DNA of 64,000 nt from Pelobacter sp. (lineage in GTDB: Bacteria; Desulfobacterota; Desulfuromonadia; Geobacterales; Pseudopelobacteraceae): NCBI GenBank assembly GCA_030824515.1, contig JAVBXN010000012.1:153628-217627 (forward strand), given 5' to 3'. The first letter of the stretch is position 1, and each line of letters begins with the position of its first letter. The position numbers and the translations under genes were made by a program. A model generated the notes under the pieces. The model saw only the letters and a list, made by a program, of their open reading frames with translations. It did no database searches and was not told the origin of the DNA. Positions 18,476 through 27,315 of the stretch are shown one piece after another.

Positions 18476-19666
18476 CTAAGTCCGACGGACTCCTAGTACG
18501 TTTGAATAAAATTCTTCCAGCCTTGCCGCGGCGGCGCCCCACGCAAAATCGTCCAGCACCCGCCGGCGCGCACCACTCCCCAGGCTTCGCCTCAAATCCG
18601 GATTTTCAATCAGCTCAACGACCCTGTCCGCCATTTCTTGCCAATCGCCGGGCCTGCAGAGAATGCCGCTTTTACCATCCTGAATATACTCTGTCAGCTG
18701 CCCCACCCGGTCAGCTACGACCGCTCGCTCCGCCAGCATCAGCTCCGTCAGCTTGGCCGGGCACTTGGTGCGATTTACCAGATCGTCGCGAAATGGATAG
18801 ATTGCCACGTCGGCCGCGGCCAAAAGGTTCGGAATCTCGGCCGCTTCGACCCAGCCGGCCATCAGCAGCCGGTCGGAGAAGCCTGACTTTTGCGCGGCAT
18901 CCTGCAGTGCCAGCTCCTCCCCTTTGGCTCCGCTCCCCACAACCAGCAGGCGGCAGGCGGGCGAACGCCTTGAGATCTCCCTGAGCAGCTCGTACAGCAG
19001 ATGCTGGTCGAATTCAAAAAACCTCGTGTACAACAGCACCAGCGGAGTGTCATCGCCAATGCAGAGCCTTTGCCTGGTTCCACTTCTGTCACCCAGCGGC
19101 AGTGGATCGACACAGTTCGGCAAATACATGATCCGCCGGGCAGGGACTCCCAGCTCAAGTACCAGCTGTTCCAGCGCCCGGCTGGCTGCCGTCACGCCAT
19201 CGGCCATAGGGAGGAGCGAGTTTTCCTGCCAGGCATACAAACGTTTTTCAAGGGAAGAATATGCGTGCCGCTCATTCATTCCCCCCTTCCCTTCCAGGTC
19301 GTCCGTATCCACGCATACCCGGACTTTACGCCGAAGGAGTTTTATGAGCAAAAGCGCCAGGCCTCCGTACCCCTTGGGCTTGAAAAGATGCACCAGATCG
19401 GGCTTCTCCGCCATCGCGGCACGGTACATGCGCCACGCAACCACGGGAGCCGAGAGCGCCCTGCCGCCGGGCCCGAGCCGCACATTGCGCAGCATGACTC
19501 CACGCAAAAGCTCTTCCCGCCCCGAGTCCTCCGGATTTGTGTACGGCGGAGCAACGATGGTCACCCGGTGGCCACGCTCCTGAAGCGCCACCGACAGCGG
19601 CAGCATCCTCGCCAAAACCGTGCCTTTGGGACGAATTCCAAATGGGGCAAGAAAGACTATGTTCAT
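18476..19666 (-). CDS. Glycosyltransferase family 4 (GT-B fold)
   Basis: A 396-residue cytoplasmic glycosyltransferase. N-terminal MNIVFLAPFGIRPKGTVLARM is the typical acceptor-side Rossmann start with the G-x-x-x-R loop; the C-terminal half has the nucleotide-sugar site with the E-x7-E-type region around LMLAERAVVADRVGQLTEY and GKSGILCRPGD. I use the ATG at 19666; a TTG directly before it is also in frame. It likely adds a sugar in synthesis of the surface polysaccharide; donor and acceptor cannot be read from sequence. Confidence 0.85.
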   Translation of the reverse strand: MNIVFLAPFGIRPKGTVLARMLPLSVALQERGHRVTIVAPPYTNPEDSGREELLRGVMLRNVRLGPGGRALSAPVVAWRMYRAAMAEKPDLVHLFKPKGYGGLALLLIKLLRRKVRVCVDTDDLEGKGGMNERHAYSSLEKRLYAWQENSLLPMADGVTAASRALEQLVLELGVPARRIMYLPNCVDPLPLGDRSGTRQRLCIGDDTPLVLLYTRFFEFDQHLLYELLREISRRSPACRLLVVGSGAKGEELALQDAAQKSGFSDRLLMAGWVEAAEIPNLLAAADVAIYPFRDDLVNRTKCPAKLTELMLAERAVVADRVGQLTEYIQDGKSGILCRPGDWQEMADRVVELIENPDLRRSLGSGARRRVLDDFAWGAAAARLEEFYSNVLGVRRT

Positions 19667-19678
19667 CAATCGGACCTG

Positions 19679-20548
19679 TCACTCATCAAATTTGCCGAGT
19701 TTCCCCTGTTTGTAATCACGAAGCCCGCGCCACAGCATGGCAATTTTGGAGCTCTTTTCTGGCTCAAAAAAAATCAGGCGGCAGATTTCGAGCATAAATC
19801 TGAATTTGTCCCGCCACCAGAAGACCGGGAATTGCCTGCGATACAGGTTGGCTACAAAAAGGCGATTGCGGGTTTTGTAATACATGCGCAACGGCGAGTG
19901 GCTGGTAATGCAGAAGACCGGACGGGAGAGTCCGACAGAGACAAGGTCGCCAACCTTATGGTCCAGATGGGTGTTCGGCGCCTGAAGCACCGAATAACCA
20001 TGTACATTCAACCTCAGGCAGTATTCGACGTCTACGAAATCGATAAACAGATCGTCCCTGAACGCTCCGACATCCAGATACGCATTCAGGTTAAGCAGAT
20101 TACCGGAAGTCATCACATACGGCACTGTTCTGAATGCTTCGGTAGCCGCAGGAATCTTGCCCGGTTTTGTAGCATGAAACGGGGCAACAATCCCGACCCT
20201 GGCATGGTCCGCCTGCGACATGCCTTGAAGCAGCGCGGACACCATGCCCGCTACCGCCCGGCTGTCCTGATCCATCGTGAGTAGATAGCCGTAACCGTTT
20301 GCCAGGGCGAGCTTAGCGCCTGAATTGAGGGCGGCGGCAATCCCGATGTTGCCGCCGCTTGAATGATAAGAAACCCCCGGCATGGCTGTTATCTGTTTCA
20401 CGAACACGGGATCTGGCGTTTCCGAATTGTCAACGGCAAACAAAGCCCCGACCTGGGAAACGTAGCTGCAGATGTTTTCCAGAACGCCGACTGCGGGATT
20501 ATAGAGAATAACCACACCGGCAACCTGTTCAGCGACACAGTTATTCAA
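19679..20548 (-). CDS. Glycosyltransferase family 2, rhamnosyltransferase-like
   Basis: About 289 residues, GT-A fold. The segment VAGVVILYNP opens the nucleotide-binding domain, GGNIGIAAALNSGAKLA and LLTMDQDSRA (D-x-D) are typical of the WbbL/RfbN-like rhamnosyltransferase subgroup. The open frame extends to 20800, but that part lies inside the previous gene; I place the start at a TTG at 20548 that overlaps the stop of the upstream gene. This start is uncertain, with only a weak GGGATC before it. Likely adds rhamnose or a related deoxysugar. Confidence 0.8.
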   Translation of the reverse strand: MNNCVAEQVAGVVILYNPAVGVLENICSYVSQVGALFAVDNSETPDPVFVKQITAMPGVSYHSSGGNIGIAAALNSGAKLALANGYGYLLTMDQDSRAVAGMVSALLQGMSQADHARVGIVAPFHATKPGKIPAATEAFRTVPYVMTSGNLLNLNAYLDVGAFRDDLFIDFVDVEYCLRLNVHGYSVLQAPNTHLDHKVGDLVSVGLSRPVFCITSHSPLRMYYKTRNRLFVANLYRRQFPVFWWRDKFRFMLEICRLIFFEPEKSSKIAMLWRGLRDYKQGKLGKFDE

Positions 20549-21800
20549 CGAAAAGATCCCGGGCCAGTTGCGGCAGGAAACCAAAAACCGTAGAATCCTC
20601 CAGATATCCGGGAGCCCGGCTCCTGCCACGGAGCCCGCATTCAGGGTCGTTGGTGAAACGCGAACACTGGCCGGCAATCGCTTCTGCAACGACTTCGGGT
20701 GTGCACCGATCAATCGAGAGGATATTGTCGTGCCATGTCGCCAGGTTTTTGGACGCAAAGCTGTTGCTGACAGTGAGCGCCCCGAAATGCGCCATTTCAA
20801 GCGGTGGGTAGCTCGGGTGCGGCGAAATCATCAATGACACTCCGACCGCACTCTGGTGGAGCAGGTCAGCGTACTGTTCGAGGCTCAGTTTCCCCAGAGA
20901 GCGCAGAGTCATGCCATGGCCAAGCGGCACATCCGGATGTTGTTCGCCGGCGGAGAATATCTGCCAATCCTTCCACTGTGGCCCCGCCCAGAGCCTGAGT
21001 CCCTCCAGCAGCAGGGGAAAGGCGTTGCGCGGTGTTGACGGGCGGCCGTAAACCAGGATTTGCCGTTTTTTTGCAGGTCGGGCCGACGACGTCAGCATCT
21101 CCTTCAGGCGGCTGTTCAGGCGCGGCTCGAAGCTATACTCACTTTCAAAGGCATAGCCCTGCCCCTTGAAGAAATCGTGCAGGAACGAGCTGTTGAATAC
21201 CGCGACCTGCGGCACTGATGATCTGTATGTGCTTTCGCAGAGCACATGATCCGTGGAATAGGGATAGAAGCCCGGCTCGTAATCCTGGATCAGATAGCCG
21301 ATGCGGTTCGGAGCGGTTCCGAAAAGGTCCGCCTGGGCGGCTGCGCTCCTCTGGGCCACATACGCCGTGATCCACTGGGTCGTCAGGTAAACATCTCCAC
21401 GGCAAACCGGCATTGTATGTCCGGAGCGGAAATTGGCCGGCAGGATTTGTCCGGCATCATCACTGTCATCATCCCATCCAGCCAGGGAATAATCGCCAAA
21501 ATCGGCCAGGTCGCCTTTTCCCGGAGCGTAGTCTGTAACAATGATCCGCCGCAGCACATTGTCTCCCAACTCCCTCACCAGACCGCGATACAGCTGCAGG
21601 GCCGTGGATATTCCGCCGAAAGTATGCTCCCGGTTTATGCTCGGGATCACCAGGTTCAGGCGTCGGAAGTCATGCCGGCTTTTTCTGACCGCCAGCGGCG
21701 TGATCTGGTTCAATGAGCGGCTGAACGCGTAGAAGTTGAGCCTGCGGTACAAACCTTGAGTCAGGCTGTTCTTCTTGATGCGCGTAAGGAGATTTCCCAT
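20541..21800 (-). CDS. WsaF-like rhamnosyltransferase (GT4-related)
   Basis: A 419-residue protein resembling WsaF, the beta-1,2-rhamnosyltransferase of S-layer glycan synthesis: an N-terminal domain with LNLVIPSINREHTFGGISTA, a central IGYLIQDYEPGFYPYS and a C-terminal nucleotide-binding domain with ILVYGRPSTPRNAFPLLLEGL and SYPPLEMAHFGALTVSN. The ATG at 21800 overlaps the TGA of the acyltransferase gene (TGATG), so they are translationally coupled. The family match suggests a rhamnose-containing polymer, yet no dTDP-rhamnose genes lie in the window. Confidence 0.82.
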   Translation of the reverse strand: MGNLLTRIKKNSLTQGLYRRLNFYAFSRSLNQITPLAVRKSRHDFRRLNLVIPSINREHTFGGISTALQLYRGLVRELGDNVLRRIIVTDYAPGKGDLADFGDYSLAGWDDDSDDAGQILPANFRSGHTMPVCRGDVYLTTQWITAYVAQRSAAAQADLFGTAPNRIGYLIQDYEPGFYPYSTDHVLCESTYRSSVPQVAVFNSSFLHDFFKGQGYAFESEYSFEPRLNSRLKEMLTSSARPAKKRQILVYGRPSTPRNAFPLLLEGLRLWAGPQWKDWQIFSAGEQHPDVPLGHGMTLRSLGKLSLEQYADLLHQSAVGVSLMISPHPSYPPLEMAHFGALTVSNSFASKNLATWHDNILSIDRCTPEVVAEAIAGQCSRFTNDPECGLRGRSRAPGYLEDSTVFGFLPQLARDLFVE

Positions 21801-22468
21801 CAAAGAGAACCGGACTTTTTGGGAATATTTTCCCATTGGAGAGTATCGTGATTGAAAAGCTTCACGGCTCTTGCAGGTGCTCCAACCGCAATCGTTTCCG
21901 GAGGGATCACTCCGGAAACAACGGAATTGGAACCGATTATGGCCCCTGCTCCGATGACGGAACCGGGCAAGACAGAGACAAACTCGCCAAGCCAGACATT
22001 GTCGCCAATGATCACGTGCTGGTCATCGGTAAGAGGGCGTTCGGCAGGAGGAGTTCCGGGCCGTGCCTGCTGTTCTCCGCGATAGAGCCCATGGTTATGA
22101 TCGGAGATGAATATTTTGCTGGCCATCAGTACGTTATTTCCGATCTCGATATAGCTGGTAGCCCCGATATGGACGAAATCGTTTATGGATACATTGTCTT
22201 TTATGACAATGCGCGGGGTAAAAACCTGGTCACGGAATCTGGTAACCGCCTCCAGCTTCAAATAATCACCGGCTATGAAATTTTTGCCGATCGATATATG
22301 AGAAAGCCCGCTAATGACCGCATTAGGCTTGACGGAAATGTTTTCAGCCCCGGAAAGTTTACGTTCGATGCAATAATTGAACAGACGCCGCACGACCCTG
22401 TTGTAAATTGACCGCATGGTAAGGAGTGCGCCGTTTTCGCGGTAAATCCGCATGATACTCATCAACAC
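21800..22468 (-). CDS. Left-handed beta-helix acyltransferase (maltose/galactoside O-acetyltransferase-like)
   Basis: A 222-residue hexapeptide-repeat acyltransferase, likely acetylating a sugar of the polysaccharide. Isoleucine-rich hexapeptide turns run from about residue 45 to 195 (ISVKPNAVISGLSHISIGKN, VIIGDNVWLGEFVSVLPGSV, AIIGSNSVVSGVIPPETI), with the catalytic His in FISDHNHGLY. A GTG at 22468 has AGGAG 8 bases upstream; ATG codons follow in frame at 22462 and 22453, so the exact start is open. Confidence 0.85.
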   Translation of the reverse strand: MLMSIMRIYRENGALLTMRSIYNRVVRRLFNYCIERKLSGAENISVKPNAVISGLSHISIGKNFIAGDYLKLEAVTRFRDQVFTPRIVIKDNVSINDFVHIGATSYIEIGNNVLMASKIFISDHNHGLYRGEQQARPGTPPAERPLTDDQHVIIGDNVWLGEFVSVLPGSVIGAGAIIGSNSVVSGVIPPETIAVGAPARAVKLFNHDTLQWENIPKKSGSL

Positions 22469-22533
22469 GCTTCAAACTCCTCTCTGACAGCCATTGGTGT
22501 ATGCAAGGCTGTTCCGGCACAAATCAGTTGGCA

Positions 22534-23340
22534 TTACTTTTTTCTCAACACAACGATATATTCAAGCCCACCCTTTGATTTGACAAATTCAACGATTGAA
22601 AGCGATAAATCCACTTCAGTAGTTAAAAATTTCATTATCATTTTCAATGAGTCCACCGAAAATACATGGTAATGGGTATCGGTAAATGGCTCGTCACGGA
22701 ACCTGCGCAGCATCTCCGCTTTCTCAATCGGCGTAAGCGCAGGATTTCCCAGATTCTTTCTTATCGTCACCAGTGAAACGCTCAGATATTCATCGTAATG
22801 TTCCAGGTTTCTTGCATGAAACAGTTCCTGTTTCCCAGAAAGACATAATTCATGGTCCTCAGCCAGGTGTTCAACAGTAGTAATACGACGCCCCCTGTCA
22901 AAAGACTTTTCGCCGATTGGAACGGAAAAAAACAGGATACCGTCAGTCTTCAGCACCCTGCTCCAGTTTAACAATGCTCCGATCGGGTCAGGTGAATGTT
23001 CGAGGACATGATTGGCAATCACAAAATCCTGCGTCCCTGAGGCAATTGAAGACAGGGTAAAACCATCGTCTATGTAATCGACCTCCACAATTTCATCCGG
23101 AATCAGTTGAGTATGCTTGACGGCGCTATCACTTTTCGAAATGTAATCCACATACCGTACCTTTGCCAGCGGGGAAACAGCCAGCGGATGGTCCAAGGCT
23201 CCGATTTCTATCCCTTCGCCACGCAGATAACGTTCCGCGGAGCGACGGCGTGCAACGTAGGATGGCAAAAGGCCGGAATCCTTCACAATCTGCTTGAGCT
23301 TCTTTACATACAATTTGTGTAACGTCATAATTTTAGCCAT
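22534..23340 (-). CDS. SAM-dependent methyltransferase (type 11), polysaccharide-associated
   Basis: A 268-residue class I methyltransferase. The usual glycine-rich SAM loop is replaced by GEGIEIGALDHPLAVSPLAKV followed by VRYVDYISKSD, and the post-motif IANHVLEHSPDPIGALLNW with VLKTDGILFFSVP is clear. This layout recurs in methyltransferases of O-antigen clusters. The substrate is probably a glycan or its precursor. Base composition is visibly AT-richer than the flanking chemotaxis and secretion genes, suggesting acquisition. Confidence 0.8.
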   Translation of the reverse strand: MAKIMTLHKLYVKKLKQIVKDSGLLPSYVARRRSAERYLRGEGIEIGALDHPLAVSPLAKVRYVDYISKSDSAVKHTQLIPDEIVEVDYIDDGFTLSSIASGTQDFVIANHVLEHSPDPIGALLNWSRVLKTDGILFFSVPIGEKSFDRGRRITTVEHLAEDHELCLSGKQELFHARNLEHYDEYLSVSLVTIRKNLGNPALTPIEKAEMLRRFRDEPFTDTHYHVFSVDSLKMIMKFLTTEVDLSLSIVEFVKSKGGLEYIVVLRKK

Positions 23341-23355
23341 CTTTTATTCTGTAAT

Positions 23356-24288
23356 CTATTTCAGGTTTTTGATTTTTTTCATAAGTATAATGATCCGGGC
23401 CGGGCAAAGCGCCAGCACAAGCAGCAAAAGCTTTTCCTTCACTCCAAGACCAGACCTGGACAGGAAATGCATTGCATTGTCAGACTTGAGCGACAGCTTT
23501 CCCAGCTTTATTTGAATCAATGCAGGGATGATGACTATATAAACATTCCGTGTCAGTATATTGAAAATCGTATCGCGTGAGAATCCAATATCTCCGGCAT
23601 AATCCATGATCTTTCCAAATTCTTCGATGAATATTTTGAAAATGTTATAGCCGCCGGTGTTCCCTGCACGAAACTTGACCAAAGTTTCCGGCACTATTCG
23701 GCATCTCCCGCCATGCATCAGCTTCAATAGCGGGTAACAGTGAGCAAAACCTGTTCCAACATGCGCCAGACCAACCTGAAAATGTTTCATGAATTCTTCC
23801 CGCCTCACACAAATCGAGGAGACGAACGTAATCCACGAAGCCAGACTTAACAGCGTACTGTCAGCATCACCGCACTCGAAACTGTTCAGCGTTGGCCCGG
23901 ATGGATTCCGCATACTGCTGTCATAACTCATCGCATTAAGGTAGATCAGATCGAAACCTCTGTTCAACAACGGGAATACGTGGTCGAGCGCGCCTGCTTC
24001 CAATTGATCATCGTCACCAAACAGCCAACAATATTCACCGCTGGCAAGCTCGATGACTTTGAGAATATTCCTGTCGAAGCCCATGTTCTCAGCCCAGCGG
24101 AAATAGGTAATGTTCCCGAACTTCTGCCGGTACTCCTCCACCAGTTCTTGCGTGGCATCGGACGAAGCGTTGTCACAGATGACAACCTCAAGCCCTTCTC
24201 GTGCCTGCGCAAGGATACTGTCAAGCGCCTCGCTCAGCAGGGAAACCCGATTGTAAGTTGGAATGCAGATTGAAAGTGTGGCGGTCAT
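23356..24288 (-). CDS. Glycosyltransferase family 2, abequosyltransferase (RfbV)-like
   Basis: A 310-residue GT-A enzyme: LSICIPTYNRVSLLSEALDS, VICDNASSDATQEL and a D-x-D motif in CWLFGDDDQLEAGALDHV. The last segment with WLFGDDD recalls abequosyltransferases (RfbV) that attach CDP-activated 3,6-dideoxyhexoses in Salmonella O-antigen. As CDP-dideoxyhexose genes lie 7-11 kb upstream in the same operon, this is the best candidate for transferring that sugar; the assignment is inference. A C-terminal hydrophobic/basic tail may bind the membrane. Confidence 0.8.
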   Translation of the reverse strand: MTATLSICIPTYNRVSLLSEALDSILAQAREGLEVVICDNASSDATQELVEEYRQKFGNITYFRWAENMGFDRNILKVIELASGEYCWLFGDDDQLEAGALDHVFPLLNRGFDLIYLNAMSYDSSMRNPSGPTLNSFECGDADSTLLSLASWITFVSSICVRREEFMKHFQVGLAHVGTGFAHCYPLLKLMHGGRCRIVPETLVKFRAGNTGGYNIFKIFIEEFGKIMDYAGDIGFSRDTIFNILTRNVYIVIIPALIQIKLGKLSLKSDNAMHFLSRSGLGVKEKLLLLVLALCPARIIILMKKIKNLK

Positions 24289-24315
24289 TAAATTCTCAGC
24301 AGATTAATAATCTGT

Positions 24316-25353
24316 TCATTTTTTGATGAGTTTATTAGACTTCAGTATTATTTTCTGGAAGAGCCTGAATAGCACTAAAATTATAAATTCAAACTGTTTT
24401 ACATAGCTTTTCCCAGTCGTACTTACAGTTTGAGTCACATATTGTTTATAATAATTAAATCCTATACTGAATAGTTCTTTTATTTTAATTTCCCTGGGCT
24501 CCATATAATAATGGATGCACAAATCTCTATTTCCAAGTATGGCCTTATAACCCAAAGTAGTAGAAATCAATCCATCAATAAATGTATCTGTTGTCAACAA
24601 GGCTCTCTCATGCTGGCCCAGCTTAAGTGTATCTATATGCTTTGTATAATTTATCGCCAGTTTTAATCGTGCTTCCGGTGAGAAAAAGGCTTTGTTCGAT
24701 TTACCATTTGTCGTAGACGATTTATGCTTTACTACATTTGCACCTGTTTCAGGCGTAAAAATGTTCCCGTGATAAATCGCTCCATTACCCATCAAGCATA
24801 ATTCCGCAAAAACAAACTCCAGTGGAAACAAATCCACAAAATCATAATCCGAAAACCTTTCAACCAGCCCAACTGTTTTTATTAACTTGTTATTAAAAAA
24901 ATACCCGGTCGGATGACGTTCCCTGTATGCGATATTTTTTATCGATAGATACCCTTTGGGAAACAACTTAAATTCGTTTTCTGACTTGGAATTAAATGTA
25001 CAATACCCGCAAGCCAGGCCGGGATGCCGCAAGAGAAATGATTTAAACTCGCTTATTTTGCTGCTAGCTACATAATCCTGGTCTGTTGAATACACGAGGT
25101 ATTCGCCTCGGCCCTTATTCAAGACATTGACCATGTTATATAAAGCGCCTCTGTTCTCGCCGTTGCTATATACAAACAACCTTTCATCTTTAATGTCTCG
25201 CAAGATGCTCAAAGTGTCATCGGTCGAGCCGTTATCCAGGACTACAACCTCAATATCCGCGTCTCGACACGATAAAATATCCGTCACAAGCCTACGAACA
25301 CTTTGCGCGCGATTATAGGTCGGAATACAAAAACTTAAATTATAACTGTTCAT
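24316..25353 (-). CDS. Glycosyltransferase family 2
   Basis: A 345-residue GT-A glycosyltransferase: LSFCIPTYNRAQSVRRLVTD, VVLDNGSTDDTLSIL and the metal-binding motif in YLVYSTDQDY. The substrate is not predictable. The gene is strikingly AT-rich against its surroundings (many AAA/ATA/TTA codons), a usual sign of recent transfer in O-antigen regions. It sits 10 bases downstream of the ABC transporter gene. Confidence 0.82.
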   Translation of the reverse strand: MNSYNLSFCIPTYNRAQSVRRLVTDILSCRDADIEVVVLDNGSTDDTLSILRDIKDERLFVYSNGENRGALYNMVNVLNKGRGEYLVYSTDQDYVASSKISEFKSFLLRHPGLACGYCTFNSKSENEFKLFPKGYLSIKNIAYRERHPTGYFFNNKLIKTVGLVERFSDYDFVDLFPLEFVFAELCLMGNGAIYHGNIFTPETGANVVKHKSSTTNGKSNKAFFSPEARLKLAINYTKHIDTLKLGQHERALLTTDTFIDGLISTTLGYKAILGNRDLCIHYYMEPREIKIKELFSIGFNYYKQYVTQTVSTTGKSYVKQFEFIILVLFRLFQKIILKSNKLIKK

Positions 25354-25363
25354 CTTATTTTAC

Positions 25364-27172
25364 TTATTCCTTCTGATCATCATTAGATCCGGACTTTGAA
25401 ATATTACAGCCTGTAGCGCCCATCTTGACATGACTCAAGATACCGCAGTTACCAAGCTCAACGATCTCCGTACAGTTTCTAAGGGTAGTGAGGCGATGGG
25501 CAATAATGAGAATGGTCAGGTCATCGCTGAGTGCTTCGATGGCCTGCATCACGGCTTCTTCGGTATCACTGTCCAATGCACTCGTGGATTCGTCGAATAT
25601 GATCACGTCGGATTGCTTGTAAAGTGCACGGGCAATGCCGATGCGCTGACACTGGCCACCGGACATCTGGACTCCGCGTTCGCCGACAACGGTCAGGTAC
25701 TTATCGGGCCAGCTCTCAATAATATCCGCCAGTTGTGCTTGCCGTGCAGCTTGCCTGACCCGGTCATGATCGATCCGGTCCTTGTGTACCCCGAAGGCGA
25801 TGTTTTCTTCGATGCTGCTGTCGGCTAGAAAAATGACTTGCGGAACATGCGCGATATGGGCTTGCCACGAGCGGTGGTTGCCCGCCGTAATCAGCTGATC
25901 ATCAATCTCAAGTGTTCCGTCAGTCGGCTGCAGCAGTCCCATGATGATGTCAAGCAGCGTACTCTTGCCACAACCGGTCGCACCGATGAAGCCAATGCGA
26001 CTGCCCTTGGCAATGGTAAGATCCAGGTTTTTGAGCACCCACGGAGATTGCTGGTTGTAGCGGAACGAGAGCTGTTTCAAACTGATCCGATGTTGGAAAG
26101 GCAACGGCTTGGCGGCCGGTTGATTTGCATGATCAGGCAATGCCTGATCAAGTAACTCCAGCACATCTTGCAGCGATGCCTGGGCGCCATGGATGGTGGA
26201 CCAGGCCCAATATATCTGTTGCAAATTCGGCAACAGGCGCTGCATGCCGAGCGCCAGTGCAGCGAGAATCGGTATGGTCTTGGCAATGCTGCCTGATTGT
26301 TGAGTAAGTACATACGCCAGCGTTGCGATAAGCAGAATCCCCAAGGCTTCGATACCGTAACGAGGGCTTTGACTGATAAACTGGTTGTTGCCTTGGGCGC
26401 GGCGCAAAATTTGATCGGCGTTGCGGTAATTTGCGCAGAAGGTTTCCTGGGCACCGTCGATCAGTACATCGCGGATCCCCCCCAGACCCTCTTGCAGGGA
26501 TTTGATAACATTGGTGGACTCGCGGGCAATATGCTGACTGTCGATCCTCAGACGATTACGGTTCAGCCTGATGATGAACGCATAGATTGCAGCGAAACCG
26601 CCAATGGCCGCCAGGGCGGTGACTGGAACAACGGAAATCAGAGCCACGATTATGGCGGTAAACGTGACGCAGGCGCTAATGAAGGTTAGGGATGGAATCA
26701 GGATGAAGAAGATAACTTCGCTGGTTTTGACCGTAACGCCGTTGATTATTTCGCTGCTGTTACGGGAGATATGCACGGCATAGGGCTGATACAACGTACG
26801 ACTGTAGATGCTGTTACTGAGGTCGGCGCCGACTGAAAATGACAGTTTAATGGAGACCCAAAGCAGGATTAAGCGCATCGCTCCGGCCATCAGGACCGAC
26901 AGGCTGAAGGCAACCGTCAGAGGGAGCGGAAGTTGGTCAGCGGATGTCAAACCCAGAATTTTAATAAATGGCTGGGCGGCCGAATGCCCGAAAATGCGGG
27001 CCGGATCGGTCAGCGCGCCGAGGAAAGGCAACACCGCTCCGATACTGATGATTTCAGCAAAAGAGCCGGCAATCATTAATACGAGCAAAAGCCCAAACTG
27101 CCATCGCCGCCGGGAGCTTATATGGTGCCAGAGACGGTTTATAAGTTTGGTAATAGTTTGTGTTGGCTGCAT
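25364..27172 (-). CDS. ABC transporter, fused permease-ATPase (PglK/MsbA-like flippase)
   Basis: A 602-residue half-transporter. Six membrane helices fill residues about 25-320, followed by an ATPase domain with Walker A GATGCGKST, signature MSGGQCQRIGIARAL, Walker B VIIFDEST and H-loop IIAHRL. Homodimeric enzymes of this type, such as PglK, flip lipid-linked oligosaccharides. No Wzx or Wzm/Wzt pair is seen in this window, so it is a good candidate to export the product of this operon. Confidence 0.85.
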   Translation of the reverse strand: MQPTQTITKLINRLWHHISSRRRWQFGLLLVLMIAGSFAEIISIGAVLPFLGALTDPARIFGHSAAQPFIKILGLTSADQLPLPLTVAFSLSVLMAGAMRLILLWVSIKLSFSVGADLSNSIYSRTLYQPYAVHISRNSSEIINGVTVKTSEVIFFILIPSLTFISACVTFTAIIVALISVVPVTALAAIGGFAAIYAFIIRLNRNRLRIDSQHIARESTNVIKSLQEGLGGIRDVLIDGAQETFCANYRNADQILRRAQGNNQFISQSPRYGIEALGILLIATLAYVLTQQSGSIAKTIPILAALALGMQRLLPNLQQIYWAWSTIHGAQASLQDVLELLDQALPDHANQPAAKPLPFQHRISLKQLSFRYNQQSPWVLKNLDLTIAKGSRIGFIGATGCGKSTLLDIIMGLLQPTDGTLEIDDQLITAGNHRSWQAHIAHVPQVIFLADSSIEENIAFGVHKDRIDHDRVRQAARQAQLADIIESWPDKYLTVVGERGVQMSGGQCQRIGIARALYKQSDVIIFDESTSALDSDTEEAVMQAIEALSDDLTILIIAHRLTTLRNCTEIVELGNCGILSHVKMGATGCNISKSGSNDDQKE

Positions 27173-27315
27173 GTTATTGTTTAATCCCGTTTTTTAACGT
27201 TGCTATGGTTAGCTCCGCCAGCAAGTTTTGCGTACCAGTCACACCGTACGCAGCTTCGGTTATGCTCTAAGAACCCTTCTCTTCAGGCGTCTCTGCAGCA
27301 TTGCGCCAAGAAGAT

